19,236 nt of DNA from GCA-2731375 sp964590195 (GTDB lineage: Bacteria > Pseudomonadota > Alphaproteobacteria > GCA-2731375): the NCBI GenBank assembly GCA_964590195.1, contig CAZPWJ010000090.1, forward strand, positions 1-19,236, read 5' to 3'. A model generated the notes under the pieces. It made no database searches. It was not told the DNA's origin and saw only the letters and a program-made list of their open reading frames with translations. The position numbers and the translations under genes are program-made. Each line of letters begins with the position of its first letter. The stretch's first letter is position 1. Shown one piece after another: positions 7,606 through 15,095 of this stretch.

Positions 7606-8073
7606 ATGAACGTAGCGATGACAGCGAAATCCAAGAGCAAGTCCGAGACCAAGAAGGCCGACACTACAGCCGCGAAACCCGAAGCAACGAAGTCCGAAAC
7701 CTCGACCGCGGCGGCAGATACCAGTAGCAGCGAAAGCAGCAGTGCTGGCAACGGCAAGAAATCTACCGCGCCAAGCCGTCCTATCAGCTATTTCTCCTCC
7801 GTCTCGACGGACGATTACCGCGCCGGCTGGGACGGTATTTTCGGCGGCGGCGAGAAAAAACCGGCGCGCAAACGGGCCAAACCGGCGGCGAAGCGGAAAA
7901 AGGCCCTGCCCGCCACCATCGTTCTGGATTCCGACGATCTGGATCAGGCCACGCGGGAGCAAATCGACGTCCTGTTGCGCCGGCATGCCAAGAAAAAGCG
8001 CCTGAACTACGACAAGCTGTCCGAAAAAGGCCAGGTCAGTTGGCATCTAACGTGCAATATCTCCGATATCTGA
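7606..8073 (+). CDS. Low-complexity Ser/Ala/Lys-rich protein of unknown function
   Basis: No known domain is recognised. Residues 1-55 are a disordered Lys/Ser/Thr/Ala stretch (SKSKSETKKAD, SSSESSSAGNGKK). A short aromatic segment follows (SYFSSVSTDDYRAGWDGIFGG), then a strongly basic run (KKPARKRAKPAAKRKKA). The last 50 residues look folded (TIVLDSDDLDQATREQIDVLLRRHAKKKRLNYDKL). The C-terminal part could be a small helical domain and the basic run could contact nucleic acid, but this is inference. The start is uncertain: ATG at 7606 or 7618, neither with a clear ribosome-binding site. Codon use fits its neighbours. It lies 36 bases after the acyl-CoA dehydrogenase and 13 bases before the HAD gene, so cotranscription is likely. 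Confidence 0.65.
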   Translation: MNVAMTAKSKSKSETKKADTTAAKPEATKSETSTAAADTSSSESSSAGNGKKSTAPSRPISYFSSVSTDDYRAGWDGIFGGGEKKPARKRAKPAAKRKKALPATIVLDSDDLDQATREQIDVLLRRHAKKKRLNYDKLSEKGQVSWHLTCNISDI

Positions 8074-8086
8074 TCCGCACGCCTTG

Positions 8087-8764
8087 ATGACAGACTTGCC
8101 CGAACTGCCCAATTTTGATGCCGTTGTCTTCGACATGGACGGCATCCTGATCGATAGCGAACGGCTCTATTTGCAAGCCTGGCACGTCGTGGCGGAGAAA
8201 CTGGATTGCCCCGAAATCGTGCCCCTGTTCCCCGAGATCGTCGGCCTGCCATTCGACGAACTGCGAAGAGTGCTGCAACGGGAACTCAAACCGCCCCTCA
8301 CCATCGAGATTCTTGGCGATGCCATTCGCGAAGCGCTGCAACCAATCCTGATGGATGGCTATCCCCTCAAGGCCGGCACAATCGAGATATTGACCTACCT
8401 AGAAGGCCGGGGCCTGCCCTGTGCGGTTGCCACATCCTCTACCACCTCGGTGTCGGAGAAGTTGGATGACAATGACATCGTCCATTTTTTCCAGCACGTG
8501 GTCAGCCGCGATCAGGTGGAGCGGGGAAAACCGAACCCGGATATCTTTCTCGAAGCCGCCAGACGATTGGGCGCATCACCGGCCCGTTGCCTGGCCGTGG
8601 AAGACTCCAAACACGGCCTGCGCGCCGCCATTGCCGCTGGAATGCACGTGGTGCACATCCCCGATATCGCCGTCATTGACCGGGAACTGACGGCCCAATG
8701 CATAGCGGTGCTCCCCAACCTGCTATCGCTGCGCGATTGGCTGGCGCAAGACGCCGGGCGGTAA
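8087..8764 (+). CDS. HAD-family phosphatase (beta-phosphoglucomutase-like)
   Basis: All four haloacid-dehalogenase motifs are present: the nucleophile and acid D16 and D18 in VVFDMDGIL, motif II in ATSST (115-119), K148 in RGKPNPDIF, and the Mg-binding acidic pair E172 and D173 in VEDSKHG. A helical cap of about 60 residues lies between motifs I and II (cap type C1), as in phosphoglycolate phosphatase and beta-phosphoglucomutase. The product hydrolyses or transfers a small phosphorylated metabolite; the substrate cannot be read from sequence. The first possible start is TTG at 8084, but the adjoining ATG at 8087 is preferred. There is no Shine-Dalgarno, and the previous gene stops 13 bases earlier, so translation may be coupled. 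Confidence 0.88.
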   Translation: MTDLPELPNFDAVVFDMDGILIDSERLYLQAWHVVAEKLDCPEIVPLFPEIVGLPFDELRRVLQRELKPPLTIEILGDAIREALQPILMDGYPLKAGTIEILTYLEGRGLPCAVATSSTTSVSEKLDDNDIVHFFQHVVSRDQVERGKPNPDIFLEAARRLGASPARCLAVEDSKHGLRAAIAAGMHVVHIPDIAVIDRELTAQCIAVLPNLLSLRDWLAQDAGR

Positions 8765-8782
8765 GCCCTCTCGATTTTGCGC

Positions 8783-8788
8783 TACAAT
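8783..8788 (+). promoter_or_regulatory. Possible -10 element just before the MATE gene
   Basis: TACAAT ends 10 bases before the ATG at 8799, with no good -35 box and no Shine-Dalgarno. If it is used, the mRNA would have a leader of only about 4 bases. Weak evidence on its own. Confidence 0.25.
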
Positions 8789-8798
8789 ACGCCGTTTC

Positions 8799-10124
8799 AT
8801 GATTAGCTGTACACGCCTGCGCACGATCGGCGGCATTGCCCTGCCGATTATTGGCGGCATGGTCTCGCAGAACGTCGTCAACCTGGTCGACACAGCCATG
8901 GTCGGCAGCCTCGGCACCTCCGCCCTGGCGGCGGTCGGCGTCGGCACCTATGCCACCTTTCTCGCCACCTCGGTCGTGATCGGATTATCTTCCGGCGTGC
9001 AGACCATGGCGGCACGGCGCGTCGGCGAAGGCCGCGGCGGCGAGGCCGCGGTGCCGCTGAACGGCGGGCTGTTCCTGGCCCTGCTGATCTCGCTGCCATT
9101 GATGGCTGTGGCGGTGGCATTCTCCGGCGATGTCTTTGCCCTGTTGATCAATGATCCGGAGGTCATCGATCAGGGCGTTGACTATCTCGACGCGCGGTTG
9201 TTGGGCGTATTGGCGGTGGGCCTGAATTTCGCCTACAGGGGCTATTGGAACGGCCTGCGGCTGGCCAAGGTCTACCTCTACACCCTGTTGGTCATGCATC
9301 TGTGCAATATCGGGCTCAACTATGTCCTGATATTCGGACATCTGGGCTTTCCGGCCCTTGGCGCCCTGGGCGCGGGCATCGCCTCCACCGCCGCCGAATA
9401 CCTGGGCTTTGCCATCTACAGCGTGCTGGCCTTTCGCCTGGCGCGGGGCCGGGGTTTCCTCAGCCGCATCCCGCGCCGGGAAACCTTGGTTACCATGCTG
9501 CGCCTGGGCGTTCCCTCGGCCCTGCGGGAGTTCCTGTTCGCCGGCAGCCTGGTTGTGCAGATGTGGATATTCGGCCTCATGGGCACGGCGGAGGTTGCCG
9601 TTTCAGCCGTCGTCATCAATTTGTTCCTGGTCGCATATTTGCCGGGTTTGGGTGTGGGATTAGCGACCCTGACCCTGGTCAGCGAAGCGCTGGGCCGCAA
9701 CGATCTGGCGGATGCGCGCCGTTGGGGCTGGGAGGCCTCGACCGTCGCAATGATCGCGCTTGGCGCCTTGGGGGCGGTGGCGGTGTTTTTCCCCAACCTC
9801 ATCATGTCGGGTTTCCTGCACGACCCCGATACCCTGGCCCTCGCCTGGGGACCGTTCATCGTGATGGGGCTTTTTGTTGCCGCGACAGGGGTCTCCTTGA
9901 CCCTGTCCCATGCCCTGCTGGGGGCCGGCGCGGCGCGTCTGGTGATGGTGCTTTCAGTCGCGCCCCGGTGGCTGATCGCCCTGCCGCTGACCTGGTGGCT
10001 GGGGCCTTATCTGGGCCTCAGCCTAACCGTTGTCTGGACGGCGAATTTCTCAGTCGGCCTGCTGCAAATGTTCCTGTTCGCCCTGTATTGGCGGGGCAAC
10101 GGCTGGGAACGGATCAAGGTTTAG
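8799..10124 (+). CDS. MATE-family multidrug/metabolite efflux transporter
   Basis: The product is a 441-aa integral membrane protein with about twelve hydrophobic segments in two related halves. The N-terminal signature reads IGGIALPIIGGMVSQNVVNLVDTAMVG, with the Asp in TM1 typical of DinF/NorM-like transporters. Loops carry SGVQTMAARRVGEG and, in the second half, GLGVGLATLTLVSEALG, which are the paired MATE motifs. MATE proteins export cationic drugs or metabolites in exchange for protons or sodium. No Shine-Dalgarno lies before the ATG at 8799, and a TACAAT box ends ten bases upstream, so a nearly leaderless transcript is possible. It lies 34 bases after the HAD gene and ends convergently with the flavin oxidoreductase. 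The substrate is unknown. Confidence 0.92.
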   Translation: MISCTRLRTIGGIALPIIGGMVSQNVVNLVDTAMVGSLGTSALAAVGVGTYATFLATSVVIGLSSGVQTMAARRVGEGRGGEAAVPLNGGLFLALLISLPLMAVAVAFSGDVFALLINDPEVIDQGVDYLDARLLGVLAVGLNFAYRGYWNGLRLAKVYLYTLLVMHLCNIGLNYVLIFGHLGFPALGALGAGIASTAAEYLGFAIYSVLAFRLARGRGFLSRIPRRETLVTMLRLGVPSALREFLFAGSLVVQMWIFGLMGTAEVAVSAVVINLFLVAYLPGLGVGLATLTLVSEALGRNDLADARRWGWEASTVAMIALGALGAVAVFFPNLIMSGFLHDPDTLALAWGPFIVMGLFVAATGVSLTLSHALLGAGAARLVMVLSVAPRWLIALPLTWWLGPYLGLSLTVVWTANFSVGLLQMFLFALYWRGNGWERIKV

Positions 10125-10146
10125 AGCAGCCGAATGCCGCTTATCA

Positions 10147-11193
10147 TCACCAAGCCTCGCCATAGCCGCCAAACGGCATTGCAATGCGCTGAATATCCCG
10201 CACCACCTCGCCCAACGGCCCGGGCTCCGTATCCGTCGGGATGAACAACGACAAGGTGTCGGCCAAGCCGCCGTAACGGGCGGCGATTTTATCGGCAATG
10301 ACATCATGGCCGCCGACAACCGCGAACAAATCCAAGACATCGTCGGATATCAAAGCCGCCATCTCGTTCCAGCGCCCAGCCGCCGGATAGGGCCGCAGGC
10401 GTTCGCCCAGATCTTCCATGTCATGCAGGCGCAGGACATGCCAATAGGCACGGGTCGAACAATAGAATGCGATCCTGAAGCGTACATATTCACGCATCTT
10501 GGCGACCGCTTCGTCGTCAGCACCGGTCGCGATAAAGGCGCCCGAGACCACTTCAATATCCGCGCGCTCCCGGCCGCCGCGTTGCAGCCCCTCGCCGATC
10601 CGTTCGAGGGAGACCTCCTTCAAATAGCGTTGCGTGGAAAAAGGATGCAGACGAACACCATCGGCGACCTCGCCCGCGACCCGCAGCATCGCCGGCCCAA
10701 CCGCCGACATGGCGACGGGAATAGGCGGCAGCCCCAAGGGGCGCGGCGAAAAATTCGGCGTCGTCAGGGTCAAGTTATAATGATCGCTATGATAATCCAG
10801 GGGCTGTTCCAACTCCCAGGCGCGCCAGACTGCGCGCACCGCGCCTATATAGTCGCGCATGCGCGGCGCTGGCGGGGTCCAGGTAATGCCATAGCGCCGT
10901 TCGTTATGGCCCTTCACCTGGCTGCCCAGGCCAAGATAGAAACGCCCGTTCGATGCCTTGTTCAGGTCCCAGGCCGCATGTGCCGTAATGGTTGGGCTAC
11001 GCGGGAAGGCTATGGCGACCGCGGTTCCGAGCTGTACCCGTTCCGTCGCCAGCGATGCCACGGCAAGCGGCGGAAAGGGTCCATGCGCGTTTTCAAGTGC
11101 TACGACACCGTCGAAACCAGCCGCCTCCGCCGCTTGCGCCTCTTTCTGGGCGGCCCGCAAATCGTCGTTCGGCAAATGATAGATGATGCGCAT
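10147..11193 (-). CDS. LLM-class flavin-dependent oxidoreductase (F420/FMN, TIGR03617-like)
   Basis: This is a luciferase-like TIM-barrel protein of 348 aa. Visible landmarks are an N-terminal strand (MRIIYHL), the AEAAGFDGVVALEN segment, RVQLGTAVAIAFPRSPTITA, then NGRFYLGLGSQVKGHNERRYG (the cofactor-phosphate region of bacterial luciferase-like enzymes), and LPPIPVAMSAVGPAMLRVAGEVADGV. Relatives in actinobacteria use F420, while proteobacterial members may use FMN; which applies here cannot be decided. AGGAGAG lies a few bases before the ATG. It follows a SnoaL-like gene on the same strand after a 59-base gap, so the two probably form an operon. The substrate is unknown. Confidence 0.88.
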   Translation of the reverse strand: MRIIYHLPNDDLRAAQKEAQAAEAAGFDGVVALENAHGPFPPLAVASLATERVQLGTAVAIAFPRSPTITAHAAWDLNKASNGRFYLGLGSQVKGHNERRYGITWTPPAPRMRDYIGAVRAVWRAWELEQPLDYHSDHYNLTLTTPNFSPRPLGLPPIPVAMSAVGPAMLRVAGEVADGVRLHPFSTQRYLKEVSLERIGEGLQRGGRERADIEVVSGAFIATGADDEAVAKMREYVRFRIAFYCSTRAYWHVLRLHDMEDLGERLRPYPAAGRWNEMAALISDDVLDLFAVVGGHDVIADKIAARYGGLADTLSLFIPTDTEPGPLGEVVRDIQRIAMPFGGYGEAW

Positions 11194-11252
11194 TTCGTAC
11201 TCTCCTACTACTTTTTGTGTCTGCTGGTGCGCTGGGGTCGGGCGGAATTCTC

Positions 11253-11738
11253 TCAGCCTGGCTCGTCGAAGCTTTCGATCCTGTGCACGTGATTGATGTT
11301 GATAATGCGTTCCTTGAATAGCCAGGTGCCGTTTATCTTGACCAGTTTGTCGTCATAGCGGCCAGAGCTGACGTTGATGACGTTGGACGCAATTAAGACG
11401 GCGGATGAATCTAGATAGCAAACGGCGGTCGCCTCATCCCCGCGAATAGAGATGAACGGCGAGGTGATCCGATGGCGGCGATGGCGGCGCGCGCCGCGGA
11501 CTTCGCGGTCGTAGTTTTCGTACCAGGCGCGGATCGCCGCCCGCCCCGCGAAACGCCCATCCCCCTGATACGGCGTCAGCAACACCGCATCCTCGGCGAA
11601 CAGCGCCACGATCTCATCGACGCTGCCCCGGTCCACCATGTGGCAGTATTGGTTCAGGCAGTTCATGATGCCCAGATGATCCGCCACCGGCTGGACCGGG
11701 GTATCTTGGGCGACCATTCTGAATTCACTATCGGACAT
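11253..11738 (-). CDS. SnoaL-like / NTF2-fold protein
   Basis: The 161-aa product has the cone-shaped NTF2 pattern: an N-terminal helix (IMNCLNQYCHMVDRGSVDEIVALFAEDAVLLTPY), GRAAIRAWYENYD, then beta-strands ending in NGTWLFKERIININH. The family includes ketosteroid isomerase, SnoaL cyclases, dehydratases and small subunits of ring-hydroxylating dioxygenases. The motif DRGSVDEIVALFAEDAV is typical of catalytic-type SnoaL_4 members that convert small organic molecules. TTAGGAAAT precedes the ATG. It lies upstream of the LLM oxidoreductase and probably in the same operon, suggesting a two-step conversion of an unknown compound. Confidence 0.8.
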   Translation of the reverse strand: MSDSEFRMVAQDTPVQPVADHLGIMNCLNQYCHMVDRGSVDEIVALFAEDAVLLTPYQGDGRFAGRAAIRAWYENYDREVRGARRHRRHRITSPFISIRGDEATAVCYLDSSAVLIASNVINVSSGRYDDKLVKINGTWLFKERIININHVHRIESFDEPG

Positions 11739-11817
11739 ATTTCCTAACCTGTTTCAATGGCGCTGGGATGGCATTACATTGATCATCGGAACAAATATTG
11801 TCCAGGAATTCCAATCC

Positions 11818-12435
11818 ATGAAACGAGCCCATCCAAGCGGTCGGCGTACAATTGTCGCCACCACCTTTGCGCTGGCATTTTGCACTCTGACGGGCACAAG
11901 CGTTTGGGCCGAGCACAAACATACGGGACACGCCGGGCACGGCCGGGCCACAAAGGACAGCGGTAGTAAAAACTGCGCCCACGACATTGCGTTGAGTAAT
12001 GCGGCCGAGAAAAAGGCGGGCGGCTCGCTGTTTAATATGCCCGCAACGACGCACCATGGCCACGACAAGGGCGCGATGGATCATATGAAAGGCGCCCACA
12101 TGCGCCATCAGCCCCGGCATGGCGGTGCGTTCTACATGGCGCCGAACAAGATGCACCATTTGGAGATCATCTACTCCGATGCCTGCGGCTTCAGCGTGAT
12201 TTTCTACAACGCCTTTACCGAAGCCATTCGAGCCGACCGCTTCCAGGCCTTCCTGACAGCGGTTCCCGAAGATGAGAGCGAGGCGGAACTGGTCCGAATT
12301 CTCGCCCCGGCCCAAGGTGCCACGATGCTGCACGCACCACTTGGCGAAACGCTTGGAAAACCATTTCAGATCAGGCTGTACGTCAAATTTCCAGGCGCGG
12401 TTGAGCCGCAACTCTTCACGACGAGGATCGAATGA
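11818..12435 (+). CDS. Secreted histidine-rich, probable metal-binding protein
   Basis: From the ATG at 11818 the protein is 205 aa. A signal peptide covers residues 1-31 (basic KRAHPSGRR, hydrophobic TIVATTFALAFCTL, cleavage after SVWA). The mature start is EHKHTGHAGHG, and a second His/Met cluster follows (THHGHDKGAMDHMKGAHMRHQPRHGG). These are typical ligands for copper, nickel, cobalt or zinc. The C-terminal 100 residues form a folded domain (HHLEIIYSDACGFSVIFYNAFTEAI ... FQIRLYVKFPG) that I do not recognise. The longer reading begins at a TTG at 11779 and is rejected because it buries the signal peptide. AGGA lies 11 bases upstream. The gene is divergent from the SnoaL-like gene and convergent with lipB. 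Periplasmic metal buffering or sensing is the best guess. Confidence 0.75.
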   Translation: MKRAHPSGRRTIVATTFALAFCTLTGTSVWAEHKHTGHAGHGRATKDSGSKNCAHDIALSNAAEKKAGGSLFNMPATTHHGHDKGAMDHMKGAHMRHQPRHGGAFYMAPNKMHHLEIIYSDACGFSVIFYNAFTEAIRADRFQAFLTAVPEDESEAELVRILAPAQGATMLHAPLGETLGKPFQIRLYVKFPGAVEPQLFTTRIE

Positions 12436-12457
12436 ACCGTCGCGCGAGGACTTAGGG

Positions 12458-13090
12458 CTAAACCTCGGCCTTGCCGAACACGTCGTCCCAGGCCTGGGCC
12501 AGTTGCATATCGACCTCCGCCATATCCACGGGCAGGCCCAGATCGACCAGCGACGTCACTCCATGTTCCTGTATGCCGCAGGGGACAATGCCGGCGTACT
12601 GGGACAAATCCGGCTCCACATTCAGGGCGATACCGTGATAGGTGACCCAGCGGCGGACGCGAACACCGATGGCACCGATCTTGTCTTCTTTACCATGGCC
12701 CCGGTCGATCCAGATCCCGACCCGGCCCTCTCGCCGCTCGCCGCGCAGATTGAAACGGTGCAATGTGGCGATCAGCCAGTCCTCCAACAGTGCCACATAG
12801 CCGCGGATGTCCATTCCCCGGCGCTGCAGATCCAGCATGACATAGGCGATCCGCTGGCCCGGCCCATGATATGTGTACTGCCCGCCCCGGCCTGTCTGGA
12901 ATACCGGCAGGCGGCTGGGATCCAACAGGTCGGAGGCCTTGGCTGAGGTTCCGGCGGTATAGAGGGGCGGATGCTGCAACAGCCAGACAAGCTCATCCGC
13001 CTCTCCCGCGCGAATGGCGGCAACCCTGTCCTCCATTGTGCGGACCGCCTGTTCATAATCGATCAGGCCGTCGCTGATACGCCATTCCAT
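12458..13090 (-). CDS. lipB: Octanoyl-[acyl-carrier-protein] transferase LipB
   Basis: LipB moves octanoate from acyl carrier protein to the lipoyl domains of 2-oxoacid dehydrogenases and GcvH, the first step of lipoate synthesis; LipA then inserts sulfur. The product (210 aa) shows the signature RGGQYTYHGPGQ at 68-79, the catalytic lysine K137 in DKIGAIGVRVRR, and the catalytic cysteine C171 in GIVPCGI. The Lys-to-Cys distance of 34 equals that of M. tuberculosis LipB (K142, C176). GAGATAAAGCGGCGA precedes the ATG. It lies alone on the minus strand, divergent from the FliN-like gene, with no lipA nearby. Confidence 0.96.
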   Translation of the reverse strand: MEWRISDGLIDYEQAVRTMEDRVAAIRAGEADELVWLLQHPPLYTAGTSAKASDLLDPSRLPVFQTGRGGQYTYHGPGQRIAYVMLDLQRRGMDIRGYVALLEDWLIATLHRFNLRGERREGRVGIWIDRGHGKEDKIGAIGVRVRRWVTYHGIALNVEPDLSQYAGIVPCGIQEHGVTSLVDLGLPVDMAEVDMQLAQAWDDVFGKAEV

Positions 13091-13199
13091 CGCCGCTTTA
13101 TCTCGCTTTCGTTAGGAATTCGCCGGTCATTTTAACACTTTGATAACCATGCTCTGTCAAAGCTATAGCCACAACAGAATTATCGGATTCAGAGCGCCC

Positions 13200-13442
13200 A
13201 TGAGTGACCATCGCTTAGCAGACGTCAACCTGGAGATTTCCGTGGTTATCGGCAGCGCCGAAATGCCGATCCACCAGTTGCTCCGGATGGGCCGTGGCGC
13301 GGTCATCGAGCTGGACGCCACGACGGAAGATTACGTCTGGATTCTGGCCAATAACCGCTTGATCGCGCGGGGCGAAATCATGGTCAATGGCGAGAATGTC
13401 GCCGTACAGGTCACCGAAACCATCTCCATAGATGACGATTAA
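13200..13442 (+). CDS. Stand-alone FliN-like SpoA-domain protein (80 aa)
   Basis: Almost the whole 80-aa product is one FliN/SpoA (surface presentation of antigens) domain: VNLEISVVIGSAEMPIHQLLRMGRGAVIELD, then VWILANNRLIARGEIMV, then VAVQVTETI. In flagella this domain forms the FliM-FliN ring of the C-ring that sets rotation direction; in type III secretion it forms the sorting platform. No other flagellar or secretion gene is in the window, and the N-terminal extension of longer FliN proteins is missing. The ATG at 13200 is preferred over the TTG at 13140, which adds an unrelated leader. Ribosome-binding site weak. It could be the true FliN encoded apart from the main flagellar cluster, or an orphan paralogue. 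Confidence 0.8.
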   Translation: MSDHRLADVNLEISVVIGSAEMPIHQLLRMGRGAVIELDATTEDYVWILANNRLIARGEIMVNGENVAVQVTETISIDDD

Positions 13443-13466
13443 GCCGATCACGCGTTAGCGTGGAGC

Positions 13467-13495
13467 TTGCCGCGAGGCTTGGTATTTGCTATGCC
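13467..13495 (+). promoter_or_regulatory. Promoter of tRNA-Leu
   Basis: TTGCCG (13467-13472) and TATGCC (13490-13495) are separated by 17 bases and followed by the C-rich discriminator CCCCAGGC typical of stringently controlled stable-RNA promoters. The tRNA starts about 15 bases after the predicted start of transcription. A short hairpin CACGC-GTTA-GCGTG lies just upstream at 13449-13462. Confidence 0.45.
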
Positions 13496-13516
13496 CCCCA
13501 GGCTAGTTGATTGCGC

Positions 13517-13603
13517 GCGGTCGTGGCGGAATTGGTAGACGCGCAGCGTTGAGGTCGCTGTGGAGGAAACTCCGTGGAAGTTCGAGTCTTCTCGACCGCA
13601 CCA
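13517..13603 (+). tRNA. tRNA-Leu (anticodon GAG)
   Basis: A full cloverleaf can be drawn. The acceptor stem GCGGTCG (13517-13523) pairs with CGACCGC (13593-13599), followed by the discriminator A and an encoded CCA (13601-13603). The anticodon stem CAGCG/CGCTG encloses the loop TTGAGGT, giving GAG at 13551-13553. The long variable arm (TGGAGGAAACTCCG) marks a class II tRNA, and TTCGAGT forms the T loop. It reads CUC and CUU leucine codons. It is transcribed alone, between its own promoter and a terminator. Confidence 0.97.
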
Positions 13604-13622
13604 AATCAAACCGGCACAAATC

Positions 13623-13660
13623 AACCCCTTGAAAACGAATATGTTTTCGAGGGGTTTTTT
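13623..13660 (+). terminator. Rho-independent terminator of tRNA-Leu
   Basis: The stem AACCCCTTGAAAAC (13623-13636) pairs with GTTTTCGAGGGGTT (13643-13656), with one T-G wobble, around a 6-base loop. It is followed by a run of T to 13660. It separates the tRNA from mgtE. Confidence 0.88.
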
Positions 13661-13687
13661 GTTGCCGTTGTTGCTATACCATGAGCC

Positions 13688-15094
13688 ATGAGCGAACCTT
13701 TTCAGCATGGCGAGGCCATCGATCCAGAGGCGCCGGCCTCTTTCGAGGACGTCTATGCTGTCTCCACCGAGCTGGTGCGTGCCGTCGAAAGCGCCCTGGA
13801 AGAGAACCAAAACGCCGAAATACGCGGCCTGCTGCTGCCCTTGCGTCCCGCCGATATCGCCGATCTGCTCGTTGTCCTGGGCCGCGACGACCGCCATCGC
13901 CTGGCCATGGTGCTGGGCGATGACCTTGATCTCGATACCCTGATCGATCTGGAAGGCTCGGTACTGGCGGATCTGCTGGCGGTGATGAGCCCCCTCGCCG
14001 TGGCCCGGGCCATTCCCGAACTGGACACCGATGAAGCCGTCCATCTGCTGGGCGAGATGGACGAGGAGCGCCGGGAACAGGTGCTGGCCCAGGTTCCCGC
14101 GCCCGACCGGGCCGCCGTCCTGGAGGGCCTGTCCTTCCCCGAGGATAGCGCCGGGCGCCTGATGCAGCGTGATCTGATCGCGGTGCCCGCCTATTGGAGC
14201 GTCGGCCAGGTCATCGACTATTGCCGCGAAACCGTGGAACTGCCCGACGAGTTTTACGAGATTTTCGTCATCGACCCACGCCACCGGCCCATTGGCCAAG
14301 TCGCCTTGAACCGGTTGATGCGCACCCGCCGCCCGGTCCTGATGCGCGAGATCATGTCAGAAGAGGCAACGACCATTCCCGTCGACATGGATCAGGAAGA
14401 AGTCGCCTTTCTGTTCCAGCAATACCGCTTCGCCTCCGCCCCTGTGATCGATGCGGCCGGGCGCCTAGTCGGCGTCATCACGTTTGATGACGCGGCGGCC
14501 GTTCTGGAGGAGGAAGCGGAAGAGGATCTGATGCGCCTCTCTGGCGTCTCGTCGGAAACCGATTTGCTGGACACCGCCCTGCGCACCACGCGGACCCGGG
14601 CCAGTTGGCTGCTGTTGAACCTGGGCACCGCGATCCTGGCCTCCCTGGTGATCGCGCTGTTCGATGCCACTATTGAACAGATCGTCGCGCTGGCCGTGTT
14701 GATGCCCATCGTTGCCTCCATGGGCGGCAATGCCGGCACCCAGACCCTGACCGTGGCCGTGCGCGCCCTGGCGACGCGGGAGTTGACCGCCGCCAACGCC
14801 ATGCGCATCGTCGGCAAGGAACTGGTGGTCGGGGCCCTGAACGGCATAATCTTCGCCATTCTGGTCGGCGTGGTCGCGGCGCTATGGTTCTCGGCCCCGA
14901 CACTGGGCGTGGTCATCGCCGTCGCCATGATCATCAACATGGTGGTGGCCGGCTTGTCGGGAACCTTGATCCCGCTGGGCCTGGCCCGCGCCGGCATCGA
15001 CCCGGCGGTGGCCGCCACGGTATTCCTGACGGCGGTCACGGATGTGGTTGGTTTCTTTGTTTTCCTCGGCCTGGCCGCGCTGTTTCTGCTTTGA
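13688..15094 (+). CDS. mgtE: Magnesium channel/transporter MgtE
   Basis: MgtE is a homodimeric Mg2+-selective channel in the inner membrane, gated by cytosolic Mg2+. The 468-aa product has the helical N-domain (about 25-150, with the repeated ADIADLL and DEAVHLLGEM segments), a tandem CBS domain (about 155-280, DLIAVPAYWSVGQVI and APVIDAAGRLVGVITFDDA), a plug helix, and five transmembrane helices from about 305. The pore motif MGGNAGTQ is at 345-352. The conserved acidic residue is D452 in TDVVGFF, matching the pore aspartate of T. thermophilus MgtE. There is no strong Shine-Dalgarno at the ATG at 13688. The cupin gene starts one base after its stop, so the two are probably translated together. 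No Mg2+ riboswitch is seen in the short leader. Confidence 0.95.
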   Translation: MSEPFQHGEAIDPEAPASFEDVYAVSTELVRAVESALEENQNAEIRGLLLPLRPADIADLLVVLGRDDRHRLAMVLGDDLDLDTLIDLEGSVLADLLAVMSPLAVARAIPELDTDEAVHLLGEMDEERREQVLAQVPAPDRAAVLEGLSFPEDSAGRLMQRDLIAVPAYWSVGQVIDYCRETVELPDEFYEIFVIDPRHRPIGQVALNRLMRTRRPVLMREIMSEEATTIPVDMDQEEVAFLFQQYRFASAPVIDAAGRLVGVITFDDAAAVLEEEAEEDLMRLSGVSSETDLLDTALRTTRTRASWLLLNLGTAILASLVIALFDATIEQIVALAVLMPIVASMGGNAGTQTLTVAVRALATRELTAANAMRIVGKELVVGALNGIIFAILVGVVAALWFSAPTLGVVIAVAMIINMVVAGLSGTLIPLGLARAGIDPAVAATVFLTAVTDVVGFFVFLGLAALFLL

Positions 15095-15095
15095 G

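Noticed and set aside
10030..11292. Plus-strand frame of 420 codons opposite the LLM oxidoreductase
   Set aside because: Arg/Pro/Gln-rich shadow; the minus strand has a full family match with a strong ribosome-binding site.
13517..13603. tRNA-Leu as a phage or island attachment site
   Set aside because: No integrase, no repeat of the tRNA 3' end and no foreign gene content is seen nearby; a normal terminator and mgtE follow.
13448..14299. Minus-strand frame of 283 codons containing CGREDSNFHGVSSTATSTLRV-like sequence
   Set aside because: That segment is the antisense translation of tRNA-Leu, a well-known annotation artefact, and the rest is the shadow of mgtE.
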